A DNA stretch of 64,000 nucleotides. Source: Achromobacter dolens. GTDB lineage: Bacteria > Pseudomonadota > Gammaproteobacteria > Burkholderiales > Burkholderiaceae_B. The position numbers and the translations under genes are program-made. The stretch lies in the NCBI RefSeq assembly GCF_902859745.1, contig NZ_CADIJW010000017.1, positions 1-64,000 of the forward strand, in the 5' to 3' direction. Position 1 is the stretch's first letter, and every line of letters starts with the position of its first letter. Of this stretch, positions 18,038-26,619 are shown piece after piece. The notes beneath the pieces are model-generated. The model worked only from the letters and a program-made list of their open reading frames with translations. It was not told where the DNA came from and did not search any database.

Positions 18038-18904
18038 TCACCAGGCCATCCGCAGCGAGGCCAGCGACGGCAGCGCCGGCACGCCGCCGGCCGCCTCCGC
18101 GCCCAGCGGCGGGCTGTCGTCGGCGGGCGCGCCATCCGGCTCCAGGAAGTCGGACAGCACGTCGTCGCGCAGGCGGATGAAGCGTGGATCGCTGCGGTTG
18201 CGGGCGTGCGCCAGCGGCACGTCGACGATGCGGCGGATGCGCCCCGGGCGCGGCTGCATGATCACCACCCGGTCGCCCAGGTAGACCGCTTCCTCGACAT
18301 CGTGCGTCACCAGGAGCATGGTGATGCGCTCCTTCTGCCAGATGCGCTGCAACTCGGTCTGCAGCCGCGCCCGGGTCAGCGCGTCGAGCGCCCCGAAGGG
18401 TTCGTCCAGCAGCAGCACGCGCGGCCGGTTGACCAGGCCGCGCGCGATCGCCACGCGCTGCGCCATGCCGCCCGAGATCTGGTGGGGATACGACTGCTCG
18501 AAGCCCTCCAGCCCCACCAGGGCGATGTGCTCGGCCACCCGGTCGCGCTTTTCGTTGTTGGAAATCGCCGCGTTGCGCAGGCCCACGGCGATGTTCTGCG
18601 CCACCGTCAGCCACGGGAACAGGCGGTGGTCCTGGAACACGATGCCGCGTTCCGGCCCGGTGCCGCGCACCGGCTCGCCGCCCAGCGTGATGGCGCCCTC
18701 GAAGCTGTCGTCCAGCCCCAGGATCAGGCGCAGCAGGGTGGACTTGCCGCAGCCGCTGGCGCCTACGATGGAAACGAACTGGCCTGCGGGGATGTCCAGG
18801 TCCACGCCCGTGAGCACCTGCAGCACGCCGCCCTCGGCCTGGGCGCTGGGATAACGCTTGCCGACCGCCTGCAGCGACAGGTCCAGCGAAGTAGGTTGAG
18901 TCAT
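18038..18904 (-). CDS. ABC transporter ATP-binding protein (SsuB/TauB type)
   Basis: 288-residue ATPase of a nitrate/sulfonate/taurine-type importer. Walker A GASGCGKST (48-56), Q-loop FQDHRLFPW, signature ISGGMAQR (143-150), Walker B VLLLDEP (163-169), and the switch histidine in LLVTHDVEEAVYLGD. A C-terminal extension of about 60 residues carries ARNRSDPRFIRLRDDVL, common in SsuB-like proteins. It follows the second permease with an 18-base gap and closes the transporter set 18038-21693. Confidence 0.93.
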   Translation of the reverse strand: MTQPTSLDLSLQAVGKRYPSAQAEGGVLQVLTGVDLDIPAGQFVSIVGASGCGKSTLLRLILGLDDSFEGAITLGGEPVRGTGPERGIVFQDHRLFPWLTVAQNIAVGLRNAAISNNEKRDRVAEHIALVGLEGFEQSYPHQISGGMAQRVAIARGLVNRPRVLLLDEPFGALDALTRARLQTELQRIWQKERITMLLVTHDVEEAVYLGDRVVIMQPRPGRIRRIVDVPLAHARNRSDPRFIRLRDDVLSDFLEPDGAPADDSPPLGAEAAGGVPALPSLASLRMAW

Positions 18905-18922
18905 GCCTGAGTTTTCCTGCGG

Positions 18923-19747
18923 TTATTGGTCCTGCCCGCGCAGGCGCGCGAGCCGCCGTTCGGCCACGCGGGCCAGGGCATTCATGAGCCAGCCGATCAC
19001 CCCGACCACGAACATGCCGAAGATCACCAGGTCCATCTGGAAATGTTCGCTGCCCTCGATCAGCAGGTTGCCGATGCCGACACCCGCCACCAGCAGGTAT
19101 TCGGCGCCGATGGTGGCCAGCCAGGAATAGATCAGCGCCAGGTAGACGCCGGTGAAGATGGCCGGCGCGGCGGCCGGCAGCACCACCTGGGCGAAGGTCT
19201 GCCAGCGGCTGTAGCCGTAGACCCGCGCCACCTCCAGCAACTTGGGCGGCGCGTTGCGCACGCCATCGCAGGTGTTGACCACCACCGGCACCAGCGCCGC
19301 CAGCGACAGGAACACCACCTTGGCGGTGTCGCCCAGCCCGAACCACACCGAGATCAGCGGAATCCAGGCGAACAGCGAGATCTGTTTGAAGGTGTTGAAG
19401 CTCGGCCCCACCAGCCGGTTGAACAGCGGCGACAGGCCCAGCAGCACCCCCAGCAGCAGGCCCGAGACCGTGCCGATGGCGAATCCGGTCAGCTCGCGCG
19501 CCAGGCTGGCGCCCAGTGCGCGCCACAGCTTGCCGCCGACGATCTGGTCGGCGGCGGTGGCCAGCACCTTGCCGGGCGACACCAGCAGGGCCGAGTTCAC
19601 CAGGTCGGCGCGCGCCAGCAGCCACCACAGCGCGATGGCGGCCACCGGCAGCACCAGGCCGCGCCAGCGGCCGCCACCGCGCACGGCCAGGGGTTGCGCC
19701 AGCGCCAGTTCGGCCGCGTCGCGCGAGGCAGGCGTGGGCGCGTTCAT
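18923..19747 (-). CDS. ABC transporter permease (SsuC/TauC type), second
   Basis: 274 residues, six predicted membrane segments. EAA loop: PKLLEVARVYGYSRWQTFAQVVLPAAAPAI. The start at 19747 (MNAPTPASRD) overlaps the stop of the first permease by 4 bases (ATGA type). The much longer open frame continuing upstream to 21619 is antisense or shadow coding, rejected because it crosses the real permease and binding-protein genes in another frame. With its partner it forms a heterodimeric channel. Confidence 0.93.
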   Translation of the reverse strand: MNAPTPASRDAAELALAQPLAVRGGGRWRGLVLPVAAIALWWLLARADLVNSALLVSPGKVLATAADQIVGGKLWRALGASLARELTGFAIGTVSGLLLGVLLGLSPLFNRLVGPSFNTFKQISLFAWIPLISVWFGLGDTAKVVFLSLAALVPVVVNTCDGVRNAPPKLLEVARVYGYSRWQTFAQVVLPAAAPAIFTGVYLALIYSWLATIGAEYLLVAGVGIGNLLIEGSEHFQMDLVIFGMFVVGVIGWLMNALARVAERRLARLRGQDQ

Positions 19748-20577
19748 GGCCGCACCTGCACGTTGGCGGCGCCGCGGCGGCCGTGGATCAGGCGCGTCTC
19801 GGTCCAGTCGAGCAGCCGGTCGATGGCGTAACCGATGGCGCCCACCACGATCACCGCGGCCATCACCAGGTCGAGCTGGAACAGTTGGCGGCCATAGACG
19901 ATCAGGTAGCCCAGGCCCTCGCTGGAGGCCACCAGCTCGACCACCACCAGCGACAGCCAGGCCTTGGTGAAGCCCAGCCGCAGGCCGGTGAAGAGCGTCG
20001 GCAGGGCCAGCGGCACCACCACCTCCAGCACTTCCTGGCGCCGGCTGTAGCCATAGACCCGCGCCACTTCGCGCAGCGTCGGACTGGCCTGGCGAAAGCC
20101 CTGCAAGGTATTGAGCGTGACGGGCACCAGCGCCGCCTTGGCGATCAGGATGTACTTGAGCGGTTCGCCGATGCCGACGATCAGCAGCACGAACGGCAGC
20201 CAGGCCAGCACCGGGATCTGCACCAGCGCGTTGAAGGTCGGCAGCACGTAGGCCTCGAGCCGGCGAGACAGGCCCATCGCCGTGCCCAGCAGCAGCCCCA
20301 GCAGGCTGCCCAGGGCAAAGCCGACCAGCACCCGTTGCAGGCTGGCGCGGGTGTTCAGCCACAGGTCGCCGCTGGTCGCCAGGTCGCGCAGGGTGTCCCA
20401 GACGAAGGCGGGCGGCGGCAGCACCTGGGGCGAGATCCAGCCCTGGCTGGCGCCAGTCTGCCACAGCGTCAGCAGCGCCAGCGGCAGCAGCCAGGGCGCG
20501 GCGGTCCAGGCCGCCTGGCGCGCCCAGGCCGGCGCCGGGGCCAGGCGCGGCAGGGCGTGATGAGAAAGAGAGGCCAT
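19744..20577 (-). CDS. ABC transporter permease (SsuC/TauC type), first
   Basis: 277 residues, six predicted membrane segments, EAA loop PTLREVARVYGYSRRQEVLEV. It is paralogous to the permease that overlaps its end. Two different permeases differ from the classical homodimeric SsuC/TauC systems, a feature shared with some riboflavin-precursor, thiamine-precursor and organosulfur importers. It follows the binding-protein gene by 12 bases. Confidence 0.92.
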   Translation of the reverse strand: MASLSHHALPRLAPAPAWARQAAWTAAPWLLPLALLTLWQTGASQGWISPQVLPPPAFVWDTLRDLATSGDLWLNTRASLQRVLVGFALGSLLGLLLGTAMGLSRRLEAYVLPTFNALVQIPVLAWLPFVLLIVGIGEPLKYILIAKAALVPVTLNTLQGFRQASPTLREVARVYGYSRRQEVLEVVVPLALPTLFTGLRLGFTKAWLSLVVVELVASSEGLGYLIVYGRQLFQLDLVMAAVIVVGAIGYAIDRLLDWTETRLIHGRRGAANVQVRP

Positions 20578-20589
20578 GGCGCGGTCCCG

Positions 20590-21693
20590 TCAGCGCGCAG
20601 CCTGCGCCGGGCCCGATACCGGCTTGCCGGCGGCGTCGAACGCGGTCCAGTAGCGCTCCAGCCCCTGGGCCTTGAGCGCATTCTGCAGATAGCGCGGATC
20701 GAACCAGCCGTCCAGCGAGACCTCGCGGCGGATCAGCTTGAGCTTGGCGGCGTCGGCCACCACCGCCTTGTAGCGGGCGATGATGAAGTCGTCGATCAGC
20801 GGCGAGTTGCGCGAGGCCAGGTCCTGCTTGTCGAACTCGGCCTGCCACGAGGCGTAGGGCACGCCGCTCTTTTCCCAGATCTTGAAGAGGGCGTCGCGGT
20901 TCTTCTCGTCGGACGACCACTGCGCGGCGCGCACGAACACGTCCACCACCTTCTGCACCTGGGCGGGATTCTCGCGCTCGAAGTCCTCGCGCACCAGCAG
21001 CGAGGCCTGGCGGGTGTAGGCGGGATCCTGGCCCTGGGTGCTGTAGATGACCTTGGCCAGGCCCTGGTCGCGCACCTTGAACCATTCGTAGCCGCCGAAG
21101 GCCGCGTCCACGCCGTTGGACACCAGCGCCGCCTGGGCGCTGCCGGCATCCAGGTTGACGCCCTTGATGTCGCGCTCCGCCAGGCCATGCGCGGCCAGCA
21201 CGTTGATCGCCACCAGGTGGCCGTTGGTGCCGCGGAAGATCGACACCTTGCGGTCCTTCAGGTCCTCGATGGACTTGAGCGGGGAGTTCGGCGGCGTCAC
21301 CAGGTACAGGTTGTTGCGCGCGCCGCTGACCAGCAGCAGCTTGGTCTTCAGGCCGTTGGCGCGGCCCACCACCTGCGGCAGGTCGCCCTGGTAGGCGAAG
21401 TCGATCTGCTTGTTCGACAGCGCCTCGTTGACGGCCGGGCCGGCGCCCTTGAAGAACAGCCACTCGACCTTGACGCCGTCGGCGGCGAAGGCCTGTTCCA
21501 GCCACTGGTTGACGCGCACCACGCCGCCGGGCGAGCCGCCCCAGGTGATCGGGTCGCCGCCGCCGGCCGTGGCCACGCCGACGCGGATCACGTCGGCGGC
21601 CCGGGCGCTGCCGCCCCATGCCGCCAGGGCCACCAGGCCCAGTGCGGCAACGCGTTTACTCAGGATCATCAATGACTTCATGGAAAGACTCAT
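20590..21693 (-). CDS. ABC transporter substrate-binding protein (SsuA/NrtA-like)
   Basis: 367-residue periplasmic binding protein of the SsuA/TauA/NMT1 superfamily, with signal peptide MILSKRVAALGLVALAAW. The mature part begins near ADVIRVGVATAGGGDP and contains the typical NKQIDFAYQGDLPQVVGRA and FRGTNGHLVAINVLA. I cannot decide between starts at 21693 and 21681; neither has a good ribosome site. It lies between the amidohydrolase (69 bases upstream) and two permeases. Sulfonate or another organosulfur or nitrogen compound is possible. Confidence 0.9.
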   Translation of the reverse strand: MSLSMKSLMILSKRVAALGLVALAAWGGSARAADVIRVGVATAGGGDPITWGGSPGGVVRVNQWLEQAFAADGVKVEWLFFKGAGPAVNEALSNKQIDFAYQGDLPQVVGRANGLKTKLLLVSGARNNLYLVTPPNSPLKSIEDLKDRKVSIFRGTNGHLVAINVLAAHGLAERDIKGVNLDAGSAQAALVSNGVDAAFGGYEWFKVRDQGLAKVIYSTQGQDPAYTRQASLLVREDFERENPAQVQKVVDVFVRAAQWSSDEKNRDALFKIWEKSGVPYASWQAEFDKQDLASRNSPLIDDFIIARYKAVVADAAKLKLIRREVSLDGWFDPRYLQNALKAQGLERYWTAFDAAGKPVSGPAQAAR

Positions 21694-21762
21694 TCAGGAA
21701 AGGATCGGGCAACCGGCCGGCATCACGCCGCCCGGCGGTCAGGCAAACAGCGGCGGGCGGGA

Positions 21763-23286
21763 TCAGGCGGCCGCGCGCGCGGGCGCGGCGGCGAGCTTGC
21801 GCTCGATGGCGGTGCCCTGGAAGAAGGCCGGATTGGCCTCGGTATAGAAGCGGTAGGGGTTGCCGAACACCAGCGCCTTGAAGTCCTGCGCGCTGATCAC
21901 GCCCTGTTCGACCAGGTCCCAGCTTTCGGCCAGCGGCGCGGTGAGGTCGGGCACGTCCCAGTGGCCGATGTCCGAGGACCAGATGGCGTTGATCTTCACG
22001 CCGAGCGGGTTGACCTTGTCGTTGAAGGCCGCCGCCACGGTGCGGTCGTCGGATTCCGAGCCGAAGTAGAAGCTGTCGACCCAGCGCTTGCGGATGTCCT
22101 CGACCGATTCGATGCCGGCGGCGGCGAAATCGTCCAGTTCGTCCGGATGCGGGTCGCGGCTGTGCGGCAGGGCCGAGATGCCCAGGCTGTCGCGCAGCAA
22201 CTGCTGCGGGTCGATGTCGCGGCCCCGGATGAAATCGGCGCCGTAGCGCTGGAACAGCTCGTGCAGCAGCGCCACGTCGGCGTTGGCCGGGTTGTAGTTC
22301 TGCACCGCCGCGCGGTTGCGCTTTTCCCAGCGGTCCACCAGGTGGGTGTAGACGTGCGAGCCCCAGTCGGCGCCGCCTTCCAGCAGCGCCACGCGCAGGT
22401 TCGGAAAGCGCCGCGTGACGCCGCCGAAGAACAGCGCCTTGGCGAAGGCCTGCGAGCCATCGGCGAAGTGGCCGATGTGGTTGAACATGTAGTTGCTGAT
22501 GGAATGGCGCCCGGTCCAGCCCTGGCTGCCGTAGTGCGTGGTGACCGGCAGGCCCAGCTCGACCACCTTGGCCCAGAACGGGTCGTAGTCGTACTCGCTG
22601 TCGATGCCGTAGAAGTCGATGTAGCTGGCGTGTTTCGAGATCTCGGGATGGTCGGCGGCGGGATACTTGCGCGCGATCGCCTTGATCGGCCGCTTCACGC
22701 CGCCGGCGATGTTGATGACTTTCAGGCCCAGCGTCTTGACCGCGAACTCCAGTTCCTCGATGCCTTCCTGCGGCGTGTTCAGCGGAATGCCGGCCACCGG
22801 CGTCAGGCGGTCGCTGTACTTGCGGTACTGGTCGGCATGGAAGTGGTTGATGGCGCGGTGCAGCGGCTGGCGGAACTCGTCGCCCGCGGCCAGCGGCGCC
22901 AGGACGTCATTGGGGAATAGCACGGAGTAGTCCGCGCCTTGCTCGGCCAGGCGCTCGTTGAGCAGCTCGGGCAGGGTGTAGGTGGCCAGGTCCAGCGTGT
23001 TGCGCGTGACCCGCGCCCACCAGGGCGAGCGCAGGGTGCGGTTGTCCTGGCGCTCGGCCGGCGTCTGCTGGTACCAGTCCTTGCCACCGCTCTTGGTGGC
23101 GAAGCGCGAGCCCAGCGCCTTGCGCAGCGCATCCACCAGCTTGCCACCGCCGTAGTGCTGGACATAGTCCTCCAGGACCGGCGCGTAATCGTTGACGTGC
23201 ACGTCGGTGTCGATCACCGGGAAATCCAGGGTCGCCTTGACGGCGGCGGATCGTGACGCGTGGCTCGGGTGCAAAGGCTGGTTCAT
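21763..23286 (-). CDS. Amidohydrolase-2 family metal-dependent hydrolase
   Basis: 507-residue TIM-barrel hydrolase or decarboxylase of the amidohydrolase 2 family. Visible metal-site elements: FPVIDTDVHVNDYAP near the N-terminus (Asp-x-His variant), LPVTTHYGSQGW with a histidine in the middle, and IWSSDIGHWDVPD near the C-terminus, the position of the family's conserved aspartate. It is longer than the usual 300-400 residues. The gene heads the operon with the Ssu-like transporter and LLM oxidoreductase and is divergent from the intact LLM gene at 23525. It may hydrolyse or decarboxylate the imported compound or its oxidised product. The substrate is unknown. Confidence 0.88.
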   Translation of the reverse strand: MNQPLHPSHASRSAAVKATLDFPVIDTDVHVNDYAPVLEDYVQHYGGGKLVDALRKALGSRFATKSGGKDWYQQTPAERQDNRTLRSPWWARVTRNTLDLATYTLPELLNERLAEQGADYSVLFPNDVLAPLAAGDEFRQPLHRAINHFHADQYRKYSDRLTPVAGIPLNTPQEGIEELEFAVKTLGLKVINIAGGVKRPIKAIARKYPAADHPEISKHASYIDFYGIDSEYDYDPFWAKVVELGLPVTTHYGSQGWTGRHSISNYMFNHIGHFADGSQAFAKALFFGGVTRRFPNLRVALLEGGADWGSHVYTHLVDRWEKRNRAAVQNYNPANADVALLHELFQRYGADFIRGRDIDPQQLLRDSLGISALPHSRDPHPDELDDFAAAGIESVEDIRKRWVDSFYFGSESDDRTVAAAFNDKVNPLGVKINAIWSSDIGHWDVPDLTAPLAESWDLVEQGVISAQDFKALVFGNPYRFYTEANPAFFQGTAIERKLAAAPARAAA

Positions 23287-23384
23287 GCTGGCGCTCTCCG
23301 TGGGTCATGTCGCGAGGCGCAGGGGAAGGTCCCTGCTTGCCCGGCAAACATTACGGGAGCGCCGCGCGGCGACCAACGAAGGAT

Positions 23385-23419
23385 TGGTTGTTTAGTTGTG
23401 CGTCATGACCAAATAACCA
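23385..23419. promoter_or_regulatory. 12-11-12 inverted repeat in the divergent promoter region
   Basis: TGGTTGTTTAGT (23385-23396) and ACCAAATAACCA (23408-23419) pair at 10 of 12 positions around an 11-base spacer. They lie in an AT-rich island between the divergent amidohydrolase (start 23286) and LLM (start 23525) genes. This looks like a regulator site serving both promoters; the regulator is not adjacent. Confidence 0.55.
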
Positions 23420-23524
23420 GCGCACGCTCGACGCGCCGGCTTATAGCCATATAGCGCCAGGTTGGTTCGCCTGGCCGTCGGAGCGCGCTATCTTTTTCGT
23501 TTCGGCGAAAACAGGGTTCTTGTC

Positions 23525-24853
23525 ATGCCAGCGCAACGTCAACTCAAGCTGGGCGCGTTCATGCGCCCCGTCAGCATCCACACCGGCGCCTGGCGCTACC
23601 CCGGCGCCCAGCGCGACGCCAATTTCAACTTCGAGCACCTCAAGCGCTACGCCCAGGCGCTGGAGCGGGCGCGCTTCGACGCGTTCTTCATGGCGGATCA
23701 CCTGGCGCTGCTGAACATGCCGATCGAGGCGCTCAAGCGCAGCCATACCGCCACTTCGTTCGAGCCGTTCACGCTGCTGTCCGCGTTGAGCCAGGTGACC
23801 GAGCGGCTGGGGCTGGTGGCGACCGCGTCGACCACCTTCGATGAACCGTTCCACGTGGCGCGGCGCTTCGCCTCGCTCGACCACCTGAGCCAGGGGCGCG
23901 CCGGCTGGAACATCGTGACCACCTCCAATCCCGACGCCGCGCTCAATTTCGGCCGCACCGAACAGCCCGACCATGCCCGGCGTTATGCCCGCGCCCGCGA
24001 GTTCTACGACGTGGTCACGGGCCTGTGGGACAGTTGGGCCGACGACGCCTTCATCCGCGACGCCGACAGCGGCATCTATTTCGACCCGGCGCGCCTGCGC
24101 ACGCTGGATCACCGCGGCGAACACCTGTCGGTGCGCGGACCGCTGCACATCGCGCGGCCGGTGCAGGGCTGGCCGGTGATCGTGCAGGCGGGCGCCTCCG
24201 AGCCCGGCCGGCAACTGGCGGCGGAGACCGCCGAGGTGGTATTCGCCGCCTCTGCCACGCTGGAGGACGGGCAACGCTTCTATGCCGACGTCAAGGGCCG
24301 CATGGACGCGCTGGGGCGCGACCGCGACCATCTCAAGATCCTGCCCGGCGTGCTGGTGGTGGTGGGCGAGACCGATGACCAGGCGCGGGCCATCCGCGCG
24401 CGCCTGGACAGCCTGGTGCACTACGAAAGCGCGATCGCCTCGCTGTCGGTCGCGCTGGGGTGCGACGCCTCGCGCTTCGATCCGGACGCGCCGCTGCCGC
24501 CGTTGCCCGAGACCAACGCCAGCAAGAGCAGCCAGGAACGCGTGCTGCGCCTGGCCGAGCGCGAATCGCTCACGGTGCGTCAACTGGCGCAGCGCCTGGG
24601 CGGCTATGGCGGGCTGGCGATGGTCGGCACCGCCGCGCGCATCGCCGACCAGATGCAGGAATGGCTGGAGACCGAGGCATCCGACGGCTTCAACGTCATG
24701 TTCCCGTGGCTGCCGGGCGGCCTGGACGCTTTCGTCGGCCAGGTCGTGCCGGAACTGCAGCGGCGCGGCATCTTCCGGCGCGAGTACGAGGGCCGCACCC
24801 TGCGCGAGAACCTGGGGCTGCCGCGTCCGGCCAACCGCCATTTCACGCCGTGA
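23525..24853 (+). CDS. LLM-class flavin-dependent monooxygenase (NtaA/SnaA/DszA family)
   Basis: 442-residue FMNH2-dependent monooxygenase, full length for the family. Seen: KLGAFMRPVSIHTGAWRYPG, LSQVTERLGLVATASTTFDE (flavin-site region), NIVTTSNPDAALNFG, RGPLHIARPVQGWPVIVQAG and, at the end, LPGGLDAFVGQVVPELQRRG. Relatives oxidise aminopolycarboxylates, sulfones, sulfides or N-heterocycles using flavin reduced by a separate reductase, which I do not see nearby. The start at 23525 (MPAQRQLKLGAF) matches the family; the upstream extension is possible. It is a homologue of the frameshifted gene at 16559-17933. Confidence 0.92.
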   Translation: MPAQRQLKLGAFMRPVSIHTGAWRYPGAQRDANFNFEHLKRYAQALERARFDAFFMADHLALLNMPIEALKRSHTATSFEPFTLLSALSQVTERLGLVATASTTFDEPFHVARRFASLDHLSQGRAGWNIVTTSNPDAALNFGRTEQPDHARRYARAREFYDVVTGLWDSWADDAFIRDADSGIYFDPARLRTLDHRGEHLSVRGPLHIARPVQGWPVIVQAGASEPGRQLAAETAEVVFAASATLEDGQRFYADVKGRMDALGRDRDHLKILPGVLVVVGETDDQARAIRARLDSLVHYESAIASLSVALGCDASRFDPDAPLPPLPETNASKSSQERVLRLAERESLTVRQLAQRLGGYGGLAMVGTAARIADQMQEWLETEASDGFNVMFPWLPGGLDAFVGQVVPELQRRGIFRREYEGRTLRENLGLPRPANRHFTP

Positions 24854-24865
24854 CGGGCGCCGCGG

Positions 24866-25693
24866 TCAGTGCGTCGGCGCGGGACGGGCCTCGCCCCGGC
24901 GCCGCTCCATATAGGTCTTGACCACCAGTGTCAGCAGCGCCATGCAGGCCAGCAGCGCCGCCGCCGTGAAGGCGGCAACGGTCTTGTAGTCATCGTTGAG
25001 CTGTTCGATCAGCAGCGGCAGCGTCAGCGTCTTGCCCCGGATGGCGCCGGCCACCACCGACACCGCGCCGAACTCGCCGACCGCGCGCGCATTGGTGATG
25101 ACCGCGCCGTACAGCAGGCCCCACTTGATGTTGGGCAGTGTCACGCGGCGGAAGATCTGCCAGCCGCTGGCGCCCAGCGTCAGCGCGGCCAGTTCCTCTT
25201 CCTGGCCTTGCGCCTGCATCAGCGGAATCAGCAGGCGCGCGACGAACGGCGAGGTCACGAACACCGTCACCATCAGGATGCCGGGCCAGGCGAACATCAG
25301 TTGCACGCCGTGGCCGCTGAGCCAGCGGCCGAAGATGCCTTCCAGGCCGTACACCACCAGGTAGCACAGGCCCGCCACCACCGGCGAGGTGGCGTAGGGA
25401 ATGTCGACCAGCGCCACCAGCAGGCGGCGGCCGCGGAAATCGTAGCGTGTCACGCACCAGGCCAGCAGCACGCCGAACACCAGGTTGACGGGCACGCTGA
25501 CCACCGCGGCCAGCAAGGTCAGGCCGATGGCGGCGCGCATGTCGCTGGCGCCCAGGTTCTGCAGCAGGGCGTCGAAGCCGCCGGCGATCACCCGGGCGAA
25601 GATCAGGGCCAGCGGCAAGGCCAGCAACAGCAGGGCGGCGAGCAGGCCGGCGCCGATCAGCAGGCGGCGCGGCCAGGGGGAAGGGCGCGTCAT
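24866..25693 (-). CDS. cysW: Sulfate/thiosulfate ABC transporter permease
   Basis: 275 residues, six membrane segments, with CysW hallmarks: WCVTRYDFRGRRLLVALVD, IPYATSPVVAGLCYLV and the EAA region EEELAALTLGASGWQIFRRV, then NARAVGEFGAVSVVAG. It pairs with CysT in the inner membrane to import sulfate or thiosulfate. The ATG at 25693 follows the cysT stop by 3 bases. It ends 12 bases from the converging LLM gene; no cysA ATPase gene follows, where one is normally found. Confidence 0.95.
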   Translation of the reverse strand: MTRPSPWPRRLLIGAGLLAALLLLALPLALIFARVIAGGFDALLQNLGASDMRAAIGLTLLAAVVSVPVNLVFGVLLAWCVTRYDFRGRRLLVALVDIPYATSPVVAGLCYLVVYGLEGIFGRWLSGHGVQLMFAWPGILMVTVFVTSPFVARLLIPLMQAQGQEEELAALTLGASGWQIFRRVTLPNIKWGLLYGAVITNARAVGEFGAVSVVAGAIRGKTLTLPLLIEQLNDDYKTVAAFTAAALLACMALLTLVVKTYMERRRGEARPAPTH

Positions 25694-25696
25694 GGC

Positions 25697-26539
25697 TCAG
25701 ATTCCCGGCACGCGCTGCCACGGCAGCAGGCGGCCCTGCAGCACCTGCAGGGCGAACAGCAGCAGCAGGGAGGCCGCCAGCACCACGGTCGCGATGGCGG
25801 CGGCGGCGGGGTAGTTGTATTCGGCCAGGCGGCTGAAGATCATCAACGACGTCACCTCGGTCTTGTAGGGAATGTTGCCGGCGATCATGACCACCGCGCC
25901 GAACTCGCCCAGGCTGCGGATGAAGGCCTGCGAGCCGCCGGTGAACAAGGCCGGCACCAGCGCCGGCAGCAGGATGCGCCAGGCGGTCTGGCCCGGGCTG
26001 GCGCCGAGCGTGCGGGCGGCTTCCTCGTATTCGGCCCCGATGTCGGCCAGCACCGGCTGCACCGAGCGCACCACGAACGGCAGGCTGGTGAAGATCATGG
26101 CGATCACCAGGCCCGGGAATGCATACGAAATCTTGATGCCCAGCGGCGCGAACCATTGGCCGACCCAGCCGCCCGGCGCCAGCAGCACCGACAGGGTCAG
26201 CCCGGCCACGGCCGTGGGCAGCGCGAATGGCAGGTCGATGGCGGCGTCCAGCAGGGCCCGCCCGGGGAAGCGGTAGCGCACCAGGATCCAGGCCAGCAAC
26301 AGGCCGATGACCAGCACCACGGCGGTCGAATAGAACGCCGCCAGCAGCGTGACGCGGTAGCTGGCGAGCACGCGCGGGTCGGTGACGGCCTGCCAGTACT
26401 GGCCCCAGCTCATCTGGCTGCTGTAGAGCGGCAGGGCCGACAGCGGCAACAGGATCACGAGCGTGATGAACAGGCTGCTGACGCCGAAACTGAGGCCGAA
26501 GCCGGGCAGGACGGGATGCTGCCGGAAGAACGTGGACAT
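25697..26539 (-). CDS. cysT: Sulfate/thiosulfate ABC transporter permease
   Basis: 280 residues, six membrane segments, CysT/CysU type: LDAAIDLPFALPTAVAGLTL, YEEAARTLGASPGQTAWRIL (EAA loop), SLGEFGAVVMIAGNIPYKTE. The start at 26539 (MSTFFRQHPVLPGF) fits the E. coli protein; the longer frame upstream runs into the terminator hairpin and is rejected. It is the second gene of the sbp-cysT-cysW set. Confidence 0.95.
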   Translation of the reverse strand: MSTFFRQHPVLPGFGLSFGVSSLFITLVILLPLSALPLYSSQMSWGQYWQAVTDPRVLASYRVTLLAAFYSTAVVLVIGLLLAWILVRYRFPGRALLDAAIDLPFALPTAVAGLTLSVLLAPGGWVGQWFAPLGIKISYAFPGLVIAMIFTSLPFVVRSVQPVLADIGAEYEEAARTLGASPGQTAWRILLPALVPALFTGGSQAFIRSLGEFGAVVMIAGNIPYKTEVTSLMIFSRLAEYNYPAAAAIATVVLAASLLLLFALQVLQGRLLPWQRVPGI

Positions 26540-26553
26540 GCGGACCTGAACGT

Positions 26554-26589
26554 AAAAACGCCAGCCACCCTCGCGGGCGGCCGGCTGAC
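26554..26589 (-). terminator. Attenuator-like hairpin between sbp and cysT
   Basis: A 7-bp outer stem (26583-26589 with 26560-26566, one G-T pair) encloses an inner CCC/GGG pairing, followed on the minus strand by GCGTTTTT (five T). It sits between the sbp stop at 26620 and the cysT start at 26539, and could lower permease expression relative to the binding protein. Confidence 0.55.
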
Positions 26590-26619
26590 GAGACGGAAGG
26601 CGGGGATCGACGCGGCGCG

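Noticed and set aside
18923-21619. One 898-codon minus-strand frame suggesting a fused transporter
   Set aside because: Only its last 274 codons are a permease. The earlier part is out of frame with the real permease and binding-protein genes and has no family match.
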